From positions 3,473,501 through 3,537,500 of the forward strand of contig NZ_CP036200.1 in assembly GCF_004295345.1 (NCBI RefSeq): a stretch of DNA of 64,000 nucleotides, given 5' to 3'. Shown here in pieces: positions 55,490 through 64,000 of the stretch (position 1 is the stretch's first letter; the number at the start of each line of letters is the position of its first letter). The stretch comes from Shewanella maritima (GTDB lineage: Bacteria; Pseudomonadota; Gammaproteobacteria; Enterobacterales; Shewanellaceae). The notes under the pieces are model-generated. The model searched no databases and had not been told where the DNA came from. It saw only the letters and a program-made list of their open reading frames with translations. The translations under genes and the position numbers were made by a program.

Positions 55490-56458
55490 ATGTCGACATT
55501 GCCAATTCAAACTTTATTTCCTCACGCATCAAGCCTGGTATACGGCTGCATGGGGCTTGGGGGCGCATGGAGTGATGAGCCTTATCAAAGCACTCATGTA
55601 AAGCAAGCCCAGCAGGTGATTGATTGTGCCTTAGATAATGGCATTAACTTTTTCGACCACGCTGATATTTATACCTTTGGCAAAGCAGAGCAAGTATTCG
55701 GTCAGGCACTCGCGCAGCGAAATGACCGCGAGCAGATGATTATTCAAAGCAAATGCGGCATCCGTTTTGATGATAACCTTGGCCCAAAACGTTATGACCT
55801 ATCAGTGAAATGGATTAAGCACAGCGTCGACAACAGTCTAGCTCAGCTTAATTGTGATTACCTCGATATCTTACTGCTGCATCGCCCAGATCCTTTAATG
55901 GACGTTAATGAAATTGCGCAAACTTATTTATCGCTCAAGCAGGCGGGTAAGGTGAAACACCTTGGGGTGTCGAATATGCAGCAATATCAAATGCAGGCAT
56001 TGGTGAATGCGATAGGCGAACCGTTAGCGGTTAATCAAATAGAGATGAGTTTGCAACAACACAGCTTTGTTGATGAAGGTGTCTATGCCGGTAATCAAGC
56101 GGGCAGTGACATTAACTTTGCTCCAGGCATGCTTGAATATTGCCAGGCTGAAAAGGTGCAAATTCAGTCGTGGGGTAGCTTGTGTCAGGGGCAATATACA
56201 GGCGCTGCCACAGAGCAAGCGAGCCAAGCTATTCACCAAACATCCAAGCTTGTAGCTAAATTGGCAAGCGAGTATGGCGTAAGTGCTGAGGCGATATTGC
56301 TCGCCTGGTTAATGCGCCACCCTAGCAATATTCAACCTGTTATTGGTACAACGAACCTTGCACGAATTAAGGCCTGCACCGAGGTGAATAAGCTGCAGCT
56401 TAGCCGCGAACACTGGTATGCCTTGTATGTTAGCGCTAAAGGCGTCGAGCTACCCTAA
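55490..56458 (+). CDS. Aldo-keto reductase (YdhF-like)
   Basis: A 322-residue NADPH-dependent oxidoreductase. Catalytic tetrad traces: FFDHADIYTFGKAE (Asp and Tyr), SKCGIR (Lys), LLLHRPDPLM (His). Length and HGYLGVSNMQQYQ-like VKHLGVSNM motifs fit the AKR family of YdhF. It precedes the amylase by 29 bases on the same strand, suggesting one operon for processing a carbohydrate or aldehyde. Confidence 0.86.
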   Translation: MSTLPIQTLFPHASSLVYGCMGLGGAWSDEPYQSTHVKQAQQVIDCALDNGINFFDHADIYTFGKAEQVFGQALAQRNDREQMIIQSKCGIRFDDNLGPKRYDLSVKWIKHSVDNSLAQLNCDYLDILLLHRPDPLMDVNEIAQTYLSLKQAGKVKHLGVSNMQQYQMQALVNAIGEPLAVNQIEMSLQQHSFVDEGVYAGNQAGSDINFAPGMLEYCQAEKVQIQSWGSLCQGQYTGAATEQASQAIHQTSKLVAKLASEYGVSAEAILLAWLMRHPSNIQPVIGTTNLARIKACTEVNKLQLSREHWYALYVSAKGVELP

Positions 56459-56487
56459 TATTGCCCACTGGAAAAAGGATTTAATTA

Positions 56488-58302
56488 ATGAGCGTATTTA
56501 ATCGAACCGCAGCTGTTATAGGCGCTAGCCTTGCATTAGGCGTTGGCCTAATGGGCTGCCAGAGTCAGGGGCAGGATGCAGAACTAGTCAAGCCGTTAGG
56601 TGAACAATCAAGCTCTGATGCCACTGAAAAGCGACAAGCGACTGTGCCCGCGATCTATCAAGACTATCTCAACCGTGATGTACGAGATGACATTTTTTAT
56701 TTTGTGTTGCCCGACAGGTTCAATAATGGAAACCCGGCGAATGACAATGGCGCGGCGCCGGGTTATGCCAAGGGTATTTCCCACGGCGGTTTAGATGTGA
56801 CTACTGAGCGCGGTTTCCATGGCGGCGATATTAAAGGCATTGAGCAAAAGCTAGATTACTTGCAGCAGCTGGGTGTTACTGCCATTTGGATGACGCCGAT
56901 TTTGCGCAACAAAGCGGTGCAGAAAGACGGTGTGGCACATCACGGTTACTGGATTGTCGACTTTACCGAAATTGATCCACACTTTGGTACCAATGATGAG
57001 TTGAAACAACTGATTGCCGCCGCGCATACCAAGGGAATTAAGGTATTTTTCGACATTATTACCAATCATACAGCGGACGTAATTAAGTTTGCTGAGTGTC
57101 ACAATGCTGATGGCAGCTTTAAGGTGGGCAATACTCATTGTGAATACAAGTCGCTTGAGCAAGTTGCAGCAGGTGATAAATACACGCCATTTGTGCCTGA
57201 GCGTGAACAAGGGTTAAAGGTGCCACAATGGTTGAATGACCCTCAGTATTATCATAATCAAGGGGACAGCACTTTTCGTGGTGAGAGTTCGTTAAATGGC
57301 GATTTTAATGGCCTTGACGATCTTGATACCAGTCATCCACAGGTATTAGCGGGAATGACTGAAATCTATAAAAATCTCATCACAGAATTTAAACCAGATG
57401 GCTTTAGGATTGATACTGTACGCCATGTAGACCTTGAGTTTTGGCAAAGCTTTAGCCCGGCAATTGTCGCCCATGCTAAATCAATAGGTATTCCTCAGTT
57501 CCATGTTTTTGGTGAGGTTTATGACTCTGATCCTAAGGCGTTAAGCCTTTATACCACCCAAGGTAAATTGCCCTCGGTATTAGATTTTGGTTTTCAGCGC
57601 GTGGCCGCCGATATTTTCTATCGTGGTAAAAGTCCTGTGCATGCTAAGGCGCTGTTTGCTCAAGATGGCTTGTATCAAGACCATGACAGCGGCGCAGATT
57701 TATTGATGACGTTTCTAGGCAACCATGACATGGGCCGTAGCGGTTATTTCATTAATCAACATGACGCTCAGCAAAGTGATGCTGACAAGCTTAAACGCAG
57801 TATTTTATCTCATGCTTATATGTTTTTATCCCGCGGTATTCCGGTGATTTACTATGGCGATGAGCAGGGTTTTACTGGCGACGGTAACGATATTTATGCC
57901 AGAGAAGATATGTTTGCATCACAGGTGGCTAGCTACAATGACAATGCGCTTTTAGGCACAGATAAGTCGACCGCTGATGATAACTTTGATACAGAGCACC
58001 CTATATTTAACGCAATTGCGCAGCTAAGTGAGTTGCGCAAGCGTAATATAGTCATGCGCCGCGGTGAGTATCAGCCAAGGTTTTACCAGCAAGATAACCC
58101 AATGTTCGCGTTTGCTAGAGTTTATGGTGATACTGAGTGGTTAATGGTGTTTAACTCAGGCAGACAAGCGGGGAAAATAAGCCTAGATAAAGCAGATTAC
58201 CAGTTAATTAGTGCGCCAGATGGCGTGGATATTAATGTTGAAGGGCAAATCATTAGTGTACAACTGCCAAGACTAAGTTATGCCATTCTAGAGAAGCGAT
58301 AA
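56488..58302 (+). CDS. Lipoprotein GH13 alpha-amylase
   Basis: A 604-residue glycoside hydrolase family 13 enzyme. The leader ends at lipobox GVGLMGCQSQ, so it is a lipoprotein. Catalytic segments: DIITNHTADV, the nucleophile GFRIDTVRHVDLEFW (Asp, Arg), the acid/base HVFGEVYDSD (Glu), and FLGNHDMGRSGY (Asp). It should cleave alpha-1,4-glucan at the cell surface or in the periplasm. It follows the aldo-keto reductase and ends at a strong terminator. Confidence 0.9.
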   Translation: MSVFNRTAAVIGASLALGVGLMGCQSQGQDAELVKPLGEQSSSDATEKRQATVPAIYQDYLNRDVRDDIFYFVLPDRFNNGNPANDNGAAPGYAKGISHGGLDVTTERGFHGGDIKGIEQKLDYLQQLGVTAIWMTPILRNKAVQKDGVAHHGYWIVDFTEIDPHFGTNDELKQLIAAAHTKGIKVFFDIITNHTADVIKFAECHNADGSFKVGNTHCEYKSLEQVAAGDKYTPFVPEREQGLKVPQWLNDPQYYHNQGDSTFRGESSLNGDFNGLDDLDTSHPQVLAGMTEIYKNLITEFKPDGFRIDTVRHVDLEFWQSFSPAIVAHAKSIGIPQFHVFGEVYDSDPKALSLYTTQGKLPSVLDFGFQRVAADIFYRGKSPVHAKALFAQDGLYQDHDSGADLLMTFLGNHDMGRSGYFINQHDAQQSDADKLKRSILSHAYMFLSRGIPVIYYGDEQGFTGDGNDIYAREDMFASQVASYNDNALLGTDKSTADDNFDTEHPIFNAIAQLSELRKRNIVMRRGEYQPRFYQQDNPMFAFARVYGDTEWLMVFNSGRQAGKISLDKADYQLISAPDGVDINVEGQIISVQLPRLSYAILEKR

Positions 58303-58349
58303 CATAAGGTTGAGGTTGTAGCTAGAGATTAGCTGCAGGCAGAAATAAC

Positions 58350-58375
58350 AAAGGGGCGATTAAGCCCCTTTCGTT
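58350..58375. terminator. Intrinsic terminator between amylase and cytochrome genes
   Basis: AAAGGGGC (58350–58357) pairs with GCCCCTTT (58364–58371), bidirectional. Confidence 0.85.
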
Positions 58376-58398
58376 TATAAGCAATTTAAATGCTTATA

Positions 58399-58629
58399 TT
58401 ACTTGCTTAGTTCGTGGCAGTCTGCACACTCAGTGATAGTTAGCTCTTCAGAGTGCATTTCCATGTCAACGTCATGCGCGTCAGCTAGGCCGTGACAGTC
58501 GTTACAAGTACCTAGAGTAGCTTCCATCTCTACGTGCTCTTCTAAGTTAACTTCGTGGCATTCCACACAATCAGTCGCGTAAGCTGAACCAGTAAAAGCA
58601 AGTGCAGCAATTAGGGCTAAATATTTCAT
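58399..58629 (-). CDS. Small tri-haem c-type cytochrome
   Basis: A 76-residue periplasmic protein. A signal peptide MKYLALIAALAFTGSAYA leads to three CxxCH haem sites: CVECH, CNDCH and CADCH. Three further His residues (LEEHVEM, ADAHDVD, MEMHSEE) fit bis-His ligation of all three haems. Shewanella's well-known CctA/STC has four haems in ~91 residues, so this is a smaller relative. The mature protein is very acidic. It should carry electrons in the periplasm to anaerobic reductases. Its promoter region is unusually long (437 bases). Confidence 0.88.
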   Translation of the reverse strand: MKYLALIAALAFTGSAYATDCVECHEVNLEEHVEMEATLGTCNDCHGLADAHDVDMEMHSEELTITECADCHELSK

Positions 58630-59065
58630 CGTCGCTCCAGTCTCATCGTTTTAGCTAAGTAACATCACCTAGCTTGAAGGTTGTGTACTACCATGAAGCC
58701 AGTCTACATTCGACAATCATCCATTTGCGAATCATTAGATAGTTCATTGAAAGCACATTTGTTGTTAGGCTGACATCACAGCCTGTGTTTCTCACTCAAA
58801 GTTAATTTTAAACTGATTTGCACTCGAAATCCTGAAATTTGTGGTCGTTTCTGAGAACTTTCACCAACAATTGTTAAAAAAATTAGATCTTGATCATGTT
58901 TATTTGTCGGATAAGGTGTAAGTCAAATACCTAATTTTCAGTAGTTTTTTGTAAAAACAACAAAGTTTCGACCCGTCTTGGTTTGTGTACTTTGCTACCT
59001 TTGACTGATAATTAATCTTTGCTCATGTTGTTATCTACAACTGAGCAAAGAGGTTTTCTCCACTG
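58630..59065. promoter_or_regulatory. Upstream region of tri-haem cytochrome with weak FNR/EtrA-like site
   Basis: No gene. On the minus strand ATGATCAAGATCTA (from 58884–58897) matches FNR/EtrA TTGAT-N4-ATCAA at 8 of 10 positions. It is 255 bases from the start codon, so a role in anaerobic induction is possible but weak. The rest is AT-rich. Confidence 0.25.
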
Positions 59066-62000
59066 TTATTTTAGCGCTGTACCTGCGCTCGAATCTGCAT
59101 TTGCCGCATTAGCCGTTGAAATTGTACAGCTTGCGCCTTGTGGCTCAGCAATCATGTCTGAACTGATATTAGTATCGCACTCCCAGTCAATTAGGCTGGT
59201 GTTACCTGATACATTTGGCACAAAGGTAATTTGCTTTTGACTACCAAAATCATCTGCTAGCTCAACGACTAAATGGCTGCGCTCTGACAGGTAAATACTG
59301 TCTACCATAGGGTGAGCTTTAAAGTAGTTTACTGGTAGTACAATCTTATCTGCTGGTTTAGGTAAGCGGTTCTTAAACAGATAAAACTCAGATACTGACA
59401 TCTTTGCTAGCTCAGCCATATCAACGATAGCGTCGAGCTGTTCAGTCATATCAATTGCATTTGGGTTTACTTCAGGAATAGCTGCAATTTGAGGATTGGC
59501 ATTGGTTGCAGCTGTTTCGATAGCAAGAAGGTTATCGATTGCATCCGGCTGTTGTTCAGTGCCATTTTCTGCATTAGCAATAATCTGGGTTACCGGCTCT
59601 TCGAATGCTACCGGTGCAGTTGAGATAGGAGCGAGCTGACTGGCATCTTCTGTTGTCACCTGGGTATTGTCTACTAGCACTTCATCAGAGGTTTGATTGG
59701 CAGACTCGTCAGTCTCTGGTGCTTGGGCAACGAGCGTTTCAGTATTCTCAGCTACGCTAGTTTCAACTTCTGTTCCAACGTTAGCCTCGATATCTGCTAT
59801 CTGTGTATCAACAACGTCCTGTGTATCAACAACCTCAGCTTGGATGGTTTGAGTATCAACAACAGTATTTGTACTGGTTTCTTCTAGTGCTTGACCCGTT
59901 ACCTCAGCCGCCGTAACTAGTGCTGGCTCGTCAATTGGATTTGCTACAGCAGAGGCTCCAACGGTCTCTGAAGGTGTTTGGGAAGCTAATGCTAGTTGAT
60001 CTTGTGTGTCATTAGAATCCATGCTTTCTGGAGTCGCTTGGGCATCAACTTCAACTGGGTTGATATTGGTACTAGCCGCCGTAACAAGTTGTTCTTCCTG
60101 CTTAACTGATTGCTCTGCGACTGCAATGTTTGACTGTTTTTCAGCAGGTTGTGTGGCTTGTGTCGATATTTCTGTTTCATCAACGTTTATTAATTCAACT
60201 TGGTTGTTATTGGCGACTAGCTCATCAGTAGCTAACTCTTTTACAACATCGGTTTGCATATCTGTTTGCGTAGTTTGCGCCACGCTTTCTTGAGTACTGA
60301 TAGCCTCCGTTGAGTTAACAATTTCTTCGGAGTCAACGATTTCTGCGGCGTCAGCGAGTACGACCGGCTCATTAGAAACAGTCGCTTCAACAGGTTGCAT
60401 ATCTAAGCTAGGCGATTCTTTTGCTACCTTGCTATCTGCGTTGAGATCAGCGACTTGTTGTGCGTCATCATCTAGCTGTGGAGGTTGCGCCATAGCAATA
60501 GCATTTTGAGTAATGTCATCTACATTGTCTTGTTCAGTAATTGCAATCTGAATCACTTCACTACTTGTATCTGGTTCCTGCGAATTTACAGTATGCTCAG
60601 ATGCTATCGCCGCGGCATTGCCTCCATTATTTACGACCTTTGAAACATCACTAGCCACTGAAACGTCATTAACCTCAGCAAGTGTATTTGGCTTATCTAA
60701 ATGTACTTGAACGTCGTTGAGCTGAGTATCTGCAGGGTTATTACTCTTACTAGCCGTACTAGCTTGCTTGTTAGTTGCTGCTAATTGCGGTGAAGCGGGC
60801 TCATCGTCAGCCATAAAATCATTAAATGCGATGACTAGCTTGTCAAAAAAGCCAGGCTCTTTCACCTGAGCGCGTGGCGCTTGTGTTGATACTTCTTTGA
60901 TGCTCTGCGTTGTAGCTTTGGCGACAACTTGATCTTGTTCAGACTCCACGTCTGCAGCAGTCTGTTGATTTATATGTGATTCAACTGAAGTTTCAGGAAC
61001 GTTTGATTCATTCGCCGCGACTAACTCTGTTGCTTGCTCTGGGATAAGTTTTTCAGGGGTGGCGGGTTCAGTAGTGGCTAGTTCGGTCGTCACTAGTTCA
61101 GTAGCTAGCTCAAGGTTCTCTGTATCGACGCCTGTCGCTGAAGCTTGTATGGCTTCCACCTTGGCCGTAGGGGCTTCATCTGCACTTTGTGGGATTGTTG
61201 CGTCAGTTATTAGATAATCGTTAGCCAACAGAGTGTTGTCTAATTGCTTGTCAGTTATTTGCGTGCCTTCTGCAGTAACTTCAATCGAGGTGTCTTCTGA
61301 TAAGGTTGCTTTAGCGGTTGTTGAGGCTAGCTCTGCTGCGGACTCTGTTGCTAGGAGCTCTGTTGCTACTGGCTTAGTATCATTGCTACCAGTAACACTG
61401 TTAGTGAGATTATTAGCTGAATCAACCTTGTTTTCAATCGTCGCGGCTTCGGCTAACAGTGTTTGCGTTTCTTGTTGTGCTTCGATTTGGTTGTCGCTAA
61501 CTTCTGCAGCTGTATGATTCGCACTGGCCTCAGCAATCAAAGTTTCTGCAACAGGAACTACAACTGTTTCTAGCTCAGCAATGGCAGGTTCAGTATCTTT
61601 GATTTCAGTATCTGGCTTGTTGTTTTCGTCGGCTTCAACCGCGCTTTGTGCTGTTGATGCTAACTCTGTGAGTCGTACTGGCTCTGGGGTTGGCTCGCTC
61701 GCAGCGGCCTCATTTAGCGTTTGAGTTTCACTTACTGCTTGAGCTTTATTTGCTACTGAATTCGATTGCGCAGCAATAACGTTAACTTGCTCATTGTCAT
61801 TTTGATTAGTAGTAAGTTCACGTGCGTCTTGGTATTCAAATTCGAGGTTTTGCTCTGGCGTATCAGCAGTGCTCGCCAGCTGCGCTTCTTCAGCTGCAGT
61901 CGCATGCGGCTCTGGTGTAGCTTCTGGAATGAGTTCTGCTACTGTAGTGTAAGCCGATTCAGCGCCATCAACAATTGAGTCTTTAATACCCGCGTAATCG

Positions 62001-62398
62001 ACTTTGGCTATACGAGTAAATAGCGAAGGCTCATTAAGATCACGCGGCTCTTCATCTTCTACGAAGGCGACTTTGACTACCACAACGACTATTAACACAC
62101 CGGAAATGTTAATTAGCCACTCGTTGATACCACGCTCTTTGGTTTTTGGTTTTTTCTTTGGCGCAGGGGTGCGGACGATGTTTTTGTGCTTGGCGATAAC
62201 GCTGCGAGCAATCTCTTCGATCTCTTGGCGCTCTAGGATAGTGATTTCATCAAGTGCTTCGATGTAATCAAGGGGGAGCTCGATATTGTCAGGATGTTTG
62301 TTGCCATGACGTAGTGCGTCAATTTCCAAGACGCGATTTTTAATCTCTTCAACTATCAAATTTTGTTGATTAGTTGTGTTGGCACTAGTTGCATTCAT
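59066..62398 (-). CDS. Membrane-anchored acidic tether with C-terminal pilin-like domain
   Basis: About 1,110 residues from ATG 62398. Residues ~1–85 are cytoplasmic, with KKKPKTKERG before one span (INISGVLIVVVVVKVAF, ~97–114). The acidic EDEEPRD that follows gives an N-in topology, so the rest is periplasmic. From ~120 to ~980 runs a low-complexity Glu/Ala/Thr/Val/Asn/Gln-rich region with many AEL/ATE/VAA patterns, likely disordered. The last ~120 residues resemble the globular part of a type IV pilin: KMSVSEFYLFKNRLPKPADK, a beta-sheet region (SHLVVELADDF), then IDWECDTNI and a second Cys at GASC, the D-region disulfide pattern. It lacks a pilin N-terminal methylation site. A TTG start at 62413 is less likely. 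No known family named. Confidence 0.75.
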   Translation of the reverse strand: MNATSANTTNQQNLIVEEIKNRVLEIDALRHGNKHPDNIELPLDYIEALDEITILERQEIEEIARSVIAKHKNIVRTPAPKKKPKTKERGINEWLINISGVLIVVVVVKVAFVEDEEPRDLNEPSLFTRIAKVDYAGIKDSIVDGAESAYTTVAELIPEATPEPHATAAEEAQLASTADTPEQNLEFEYQDARELTTNQNDNEQVNVIAAQSNSVANKAQAVSETQTLNEAAASEPTPEPVRLTELASTAQSAVEADENNKPDTEIKDTEPAIAELETVVVPVAETLIAEASANHTAAEVSDNQIEAQQETQTLLAEAATIENKVDSANNLTNSVTGSNDTKPVATELLATESAAELASTTAKATLSEDTSIEVTAEGTQITDKQLDNTLLANDYLITDATIPQSADEAPTAKVEAIQASATGVDTENLELATELVTTELATTEPATPEKLIPEQATELVAANESNVPETSVESHINQQTAADVESEQDQVVAKATTQSIKEVSTQAPRAQVKEPGFFDKLVIAFNDFMADDEPASPQLAATNKQASTASKSNNPADTQLNDVQVHLDKPNTLAEVNDVSVASDVSKVVNNGGNAAAIASEHTVNSQEPDTSSEVIQIAITEQDNVDDITQNAIAMAQPPQLDDDAQQVADLNADSKVAKESPSLDMQPVEATVSNEPVVLADAAEIVDSEEIVNSTEAISTQESVAQTTQTDMQTDVVKELATDELVANNNQVELINVDETEISTQATQPAEKQSNIAVAEQSVKQEEQLVTAASTNINPVEVDAQATPESMDSNDTQDQLALASQTPSETVGASAVANPIDEPALVTAAEVTGQALEETSTNTVVDTQTIQAEVVDTQDVVDTQIADIEANVGTEVETSVAENTETLVAQAPETDESANQTSDEVLVDNTQVTTEDASQLAPISTAPVAFEEPVTQIIANAENGTEQQPDAIDNLLAIETAATNANPQIAAIPEVNPNAIDMTEQLDAIVDMAELAKMSVSEFYLFKNRLPKPADKIVLPVNYFKAHPMVDSIYLSERSHLVVELADDFGSQKQITFVPNVSGNTSLIDWECDTNISSDMIAEPQGASCTISTANAANADSSAGTALK

Positions 62399-63050
62399 TT
62401 GTTTTTCCGGCAAATGTTGTCGAATTCTCAGGCGATGTTCGAGTTAGGGTTATCGTCTTAAAAAAACGGCTTTGCAAAGACTCAACTTGGGCATGATTAC
62501 TTATCCCTAAGCAATGATTGTTGCTGGTCATTTTCATAACAGCTATGCAGCGAGTTGCTGTTTTTATGCTGTTATTTCAAACTCTAGAATGCTAAATGCA
62601 ATGTCAAAATTGGTGCGTAACACCTGATATTGTTATTTGTTGTTATAGCAGACAAAGTAAATGATTTTCTTATGTCTTTGATTCCCAATAAAAGGACAAG
62701 ATACATTAGTTTTGTTCAATTTATCAAATTTTTTTAACAACTCGTTATCATTTGTGTATCACCAGGATTTTCATCAAGTAATTCAATGTATTGCGTTTTT
62801 GATATTTATACAGGCAAACAGTCAAAGCTGGCTGGTGTTAACTTGGTCTTACGAAGTGCTGTTTGAGTAAATTTATGCCGCGAACAAAAAGCATGCAGAC
62901 TAAAAAATGACTACGGGAGGGTTGTACAAGATAATTTGAAAAGGTTGCTTGTGAGTATGCTAAATGCTAAATGCTAAAGGTAAAAAGGATAGAGCGTTCA
63001 GGCTGGGCTATATGTAAGCAACAGCCTAAACGCAATAACTTAATCTGTGG
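62399..63050. other. 650-base gap without recognised gene
   Basis: AT-rich; no ORF of credible composition and no strong terminator. It presumably includes the promoter of the large gene on the minus strand and the 3' end of the helicase transcript. Confidence 0.5.
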
Positions 63051-64000
63051 TTAGCGTTTCAGCCAAGGGTTAAAACTACCATCACCATTTGGTGTAGCCT
63101 TGGTGTTTTGGTTGTCAGTGTTTTCGCGCTTAGTTGGCTTGTCAGATCTTTGTCGTTCAAGCTGGGTGCGCTTAGCTTTATTCGATTTCGACTTTTTACC
63201 TATTTGAGTAACACTGTGGCCTTTAGCTCCATGACTTTTTGACATACGCTCGGGCTTGGAAGGTTTTGTGTCATCAAGTTTGCTTGCAGGCTTTTTCTTA
63301 GGCACAAAATTTAAGTCAGACTTTGGCAGAGGCTTTTTGGGCTCAAATTCAGCTTCGACTCTACGTTCGATGATCTGTTGTAGCTTACGTTCAATCGCGC
63401 AGAAGTTCTTAAAGTCATCTTTAGACAGCAGTGACACAGCTTGACCTTGATTGCCTGCGCGGCCGGTACGACCAATGCGGTGAATGTATTCATCAGCTGG
63501 GTAGGGCAGGTCGTAGTTGATGACTAGCTTAAGATCGTCAATATCGATACCACGAGCAACCACACCAGTAGCGACAATATATTTGACCTTGCCCGCTTTA
63601 AAGTCATGCAGGATTTGCTCACGCACAGCTTGGCTACGACCACTATGAAAACTTTCCGCTTCAATGCCACGCTTTTCTAGCTGACTGACAAGTTTTGCTG
63701 CGCCATGTTTAGTGCCGATAAAAATAAGTGCCTGCAGCCAGCTATTTTGGCTGATAAGGTGGCTTAATAGGGCTGATTTTTTATCTTTATCTACAGGGAT
63801 TGCCCACTGCTCGATAAGTGGTTTACGTTCTTTACTTATCAGTGATATTTCTGTGGCTTTTTTGATATTGGTTTTAGCTAGGCTGCGAACCGCATTATTT
63901 AAGGTCGCTGAGAACAACATGCTTTGACGGCGCTCAGGTAAACGCTCAACAATACGATTGATATCATCAATAAACCCCATGTCGAGCATACGGTCAGCTT
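63051..64000 (-). CDS. DEAD-box RNA helicase (RhlE-like), 5' end outside window
   Basis: The reading frame runs to the window edge; in frame it begins ADRMLDMGFIDD, so the DEAD box itself lies just outside. Present motifs: SATLNNAV (motif III), FIGTKHGAAKLV, ARGIDIDDLKLVINYDLP (motif V) and HRIGRTGRAG (motif VI). The C-terminal ~110 residues are basic and Lys/Ser-rich (KSKSNKAKRTQLERQ), a typical RNA-binding tail of RhlE-type enzymes. It unwinds short RNA duplexes with ATP. The product is truncated only by the window. Confidence 0.88.
   Translation of the reverse strand, partial: ADRMLDMGFIDDINRIVERLPERRQSMLFSATLNNAVRSLAKTNIKKATEISLISKERKPLIEQWAIPVDKDKKSALLSHLISQNSWLQALIFIGTKHGAAKLVSQLEKRGIEAESFHSGRSQAVREQILHDFKAGKVKYIVATGVVARGIDIDDLKLVINYDLPYPADEYIHRIGRTGRAGNQGQAVSLLSKDDFKNFCAIERKLQQIIERRVEAEFEPKKPLPKSDLNFVPKKKPASKLDDTKPSKPERMSKSHGAKGHSVTQIGKKSKSNKAKRTQLERQRSDKPTKRENTDNQNTKATPNGDGSFNPWLKR

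Noticed and set aside
59019..59240. Plus-strand ORF opposite the large protein's C-terminus
   Set aside because: It has no ribosome site or motif and is a shadow of the minus-strand gene.
60006..62267. Several plus-strand Ser/Val/Cys-rich ORFs over the large acidic gene
   Set aside because: They are antisense readings of the repetitive Glu/Ala/Thr codons; their composition is unlike real proteins.

Overview
The window reads as chromosomal DNA of a marine gammaproteobacterium, most likely Shewanella or a close relative. This rests on the gene set: an OsmC–YcaO fusion protein, a small multihaem cytochrome c, DUF3297 and PF12614 proteins, an M13 peptidase, BaeSR- and KefFC-like loci, a RimK operon, and many LysR and TetR regulators. 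No rRNA, tRNA, CRISPR array, prophage or conjugative island was found. Genes are short transcription units on both strands, often closed by clear stem-loop/T-run terminators.

Layout. 0–4 kb: a periplasmic binding protein, DUF3297, and a Kef-type K+/H+ antiporter with its flavodoxin-like partner. 4–12 kb: a LysE exporter, a REP-associated tyrosine transposase (RAYT), a DUF1624 acyltransferase-like membrane protein, a MarR-controlled DUF2798/DUF3861 pair, a DsbA-like protein, trmH and mscS. 12–24 kb: a PF12614 protein, acyl-CoA synthetase, EF-hand protein, TetR plus old-yellow-enzyme pair, OsmC–YcaO, DUF885 peptidase, and an Acr3-type efflux carrier plus tyrosine phosphatase. 25–31 kb: a LysR gene facing a five-gene operon rimK – M14 deacylase – rimB protease – MscS channel – ZntB-like transporter. 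31–41 kb: a diguanylate cyclase, tandem nitroreductases, a DUF3302-like/HlyD pair and a FadL porin. 40–47 kb: a BaeSR-like two-component system and a TetR/AcuI pair with twin operators. 47–64 kb: M13 peptidase, TonB, an alkyl-sulfatase-like enzyme with a LysR gene, aldo-keto reductase plus lipoprotein amylase, a tri-haem cytochrome, a 1.1-kilo-residue protein with a pilin-like C-terminus, and a truncated DEAD-box helicase.

Repeats. Four or five small non-coding repeat types lie between genes: (1) a REP-like 15–20 bp repeat (core TTTACTCTGACCCAA), at least a dozen copies confined to 1.5–18.5 kb around the RAYT gene; (2) two copies of a ~270 bp element with terminal hairpins and compensatory base changes, each placed just after a terminator; (3) two inverted copies of a ~270–300 bp MITE with 18–19 bp terminal inverted repeats; (4) single nested-hairpin elements near 17.7 kb and 32.6 kb.

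Data quality. Eight genes are broken by nine frameshifts, each explained by one missing base, usually in a homopolymer. This uniform pattern looks more like base-calling error than gene decay. Affected genes: the Kef antiporter, trmH, the acyl-CoA synthetase, a LysR gene, an MBOAT-like gene, a lipoprotein gene, fadL, and an unknown secreted protein (two sites).

Most worth follow-up: the pilin-like domain on a membrane-anchored acidic tether, the rimK ligase/deacylase/protease operon, and the covarying ~270 bp element.
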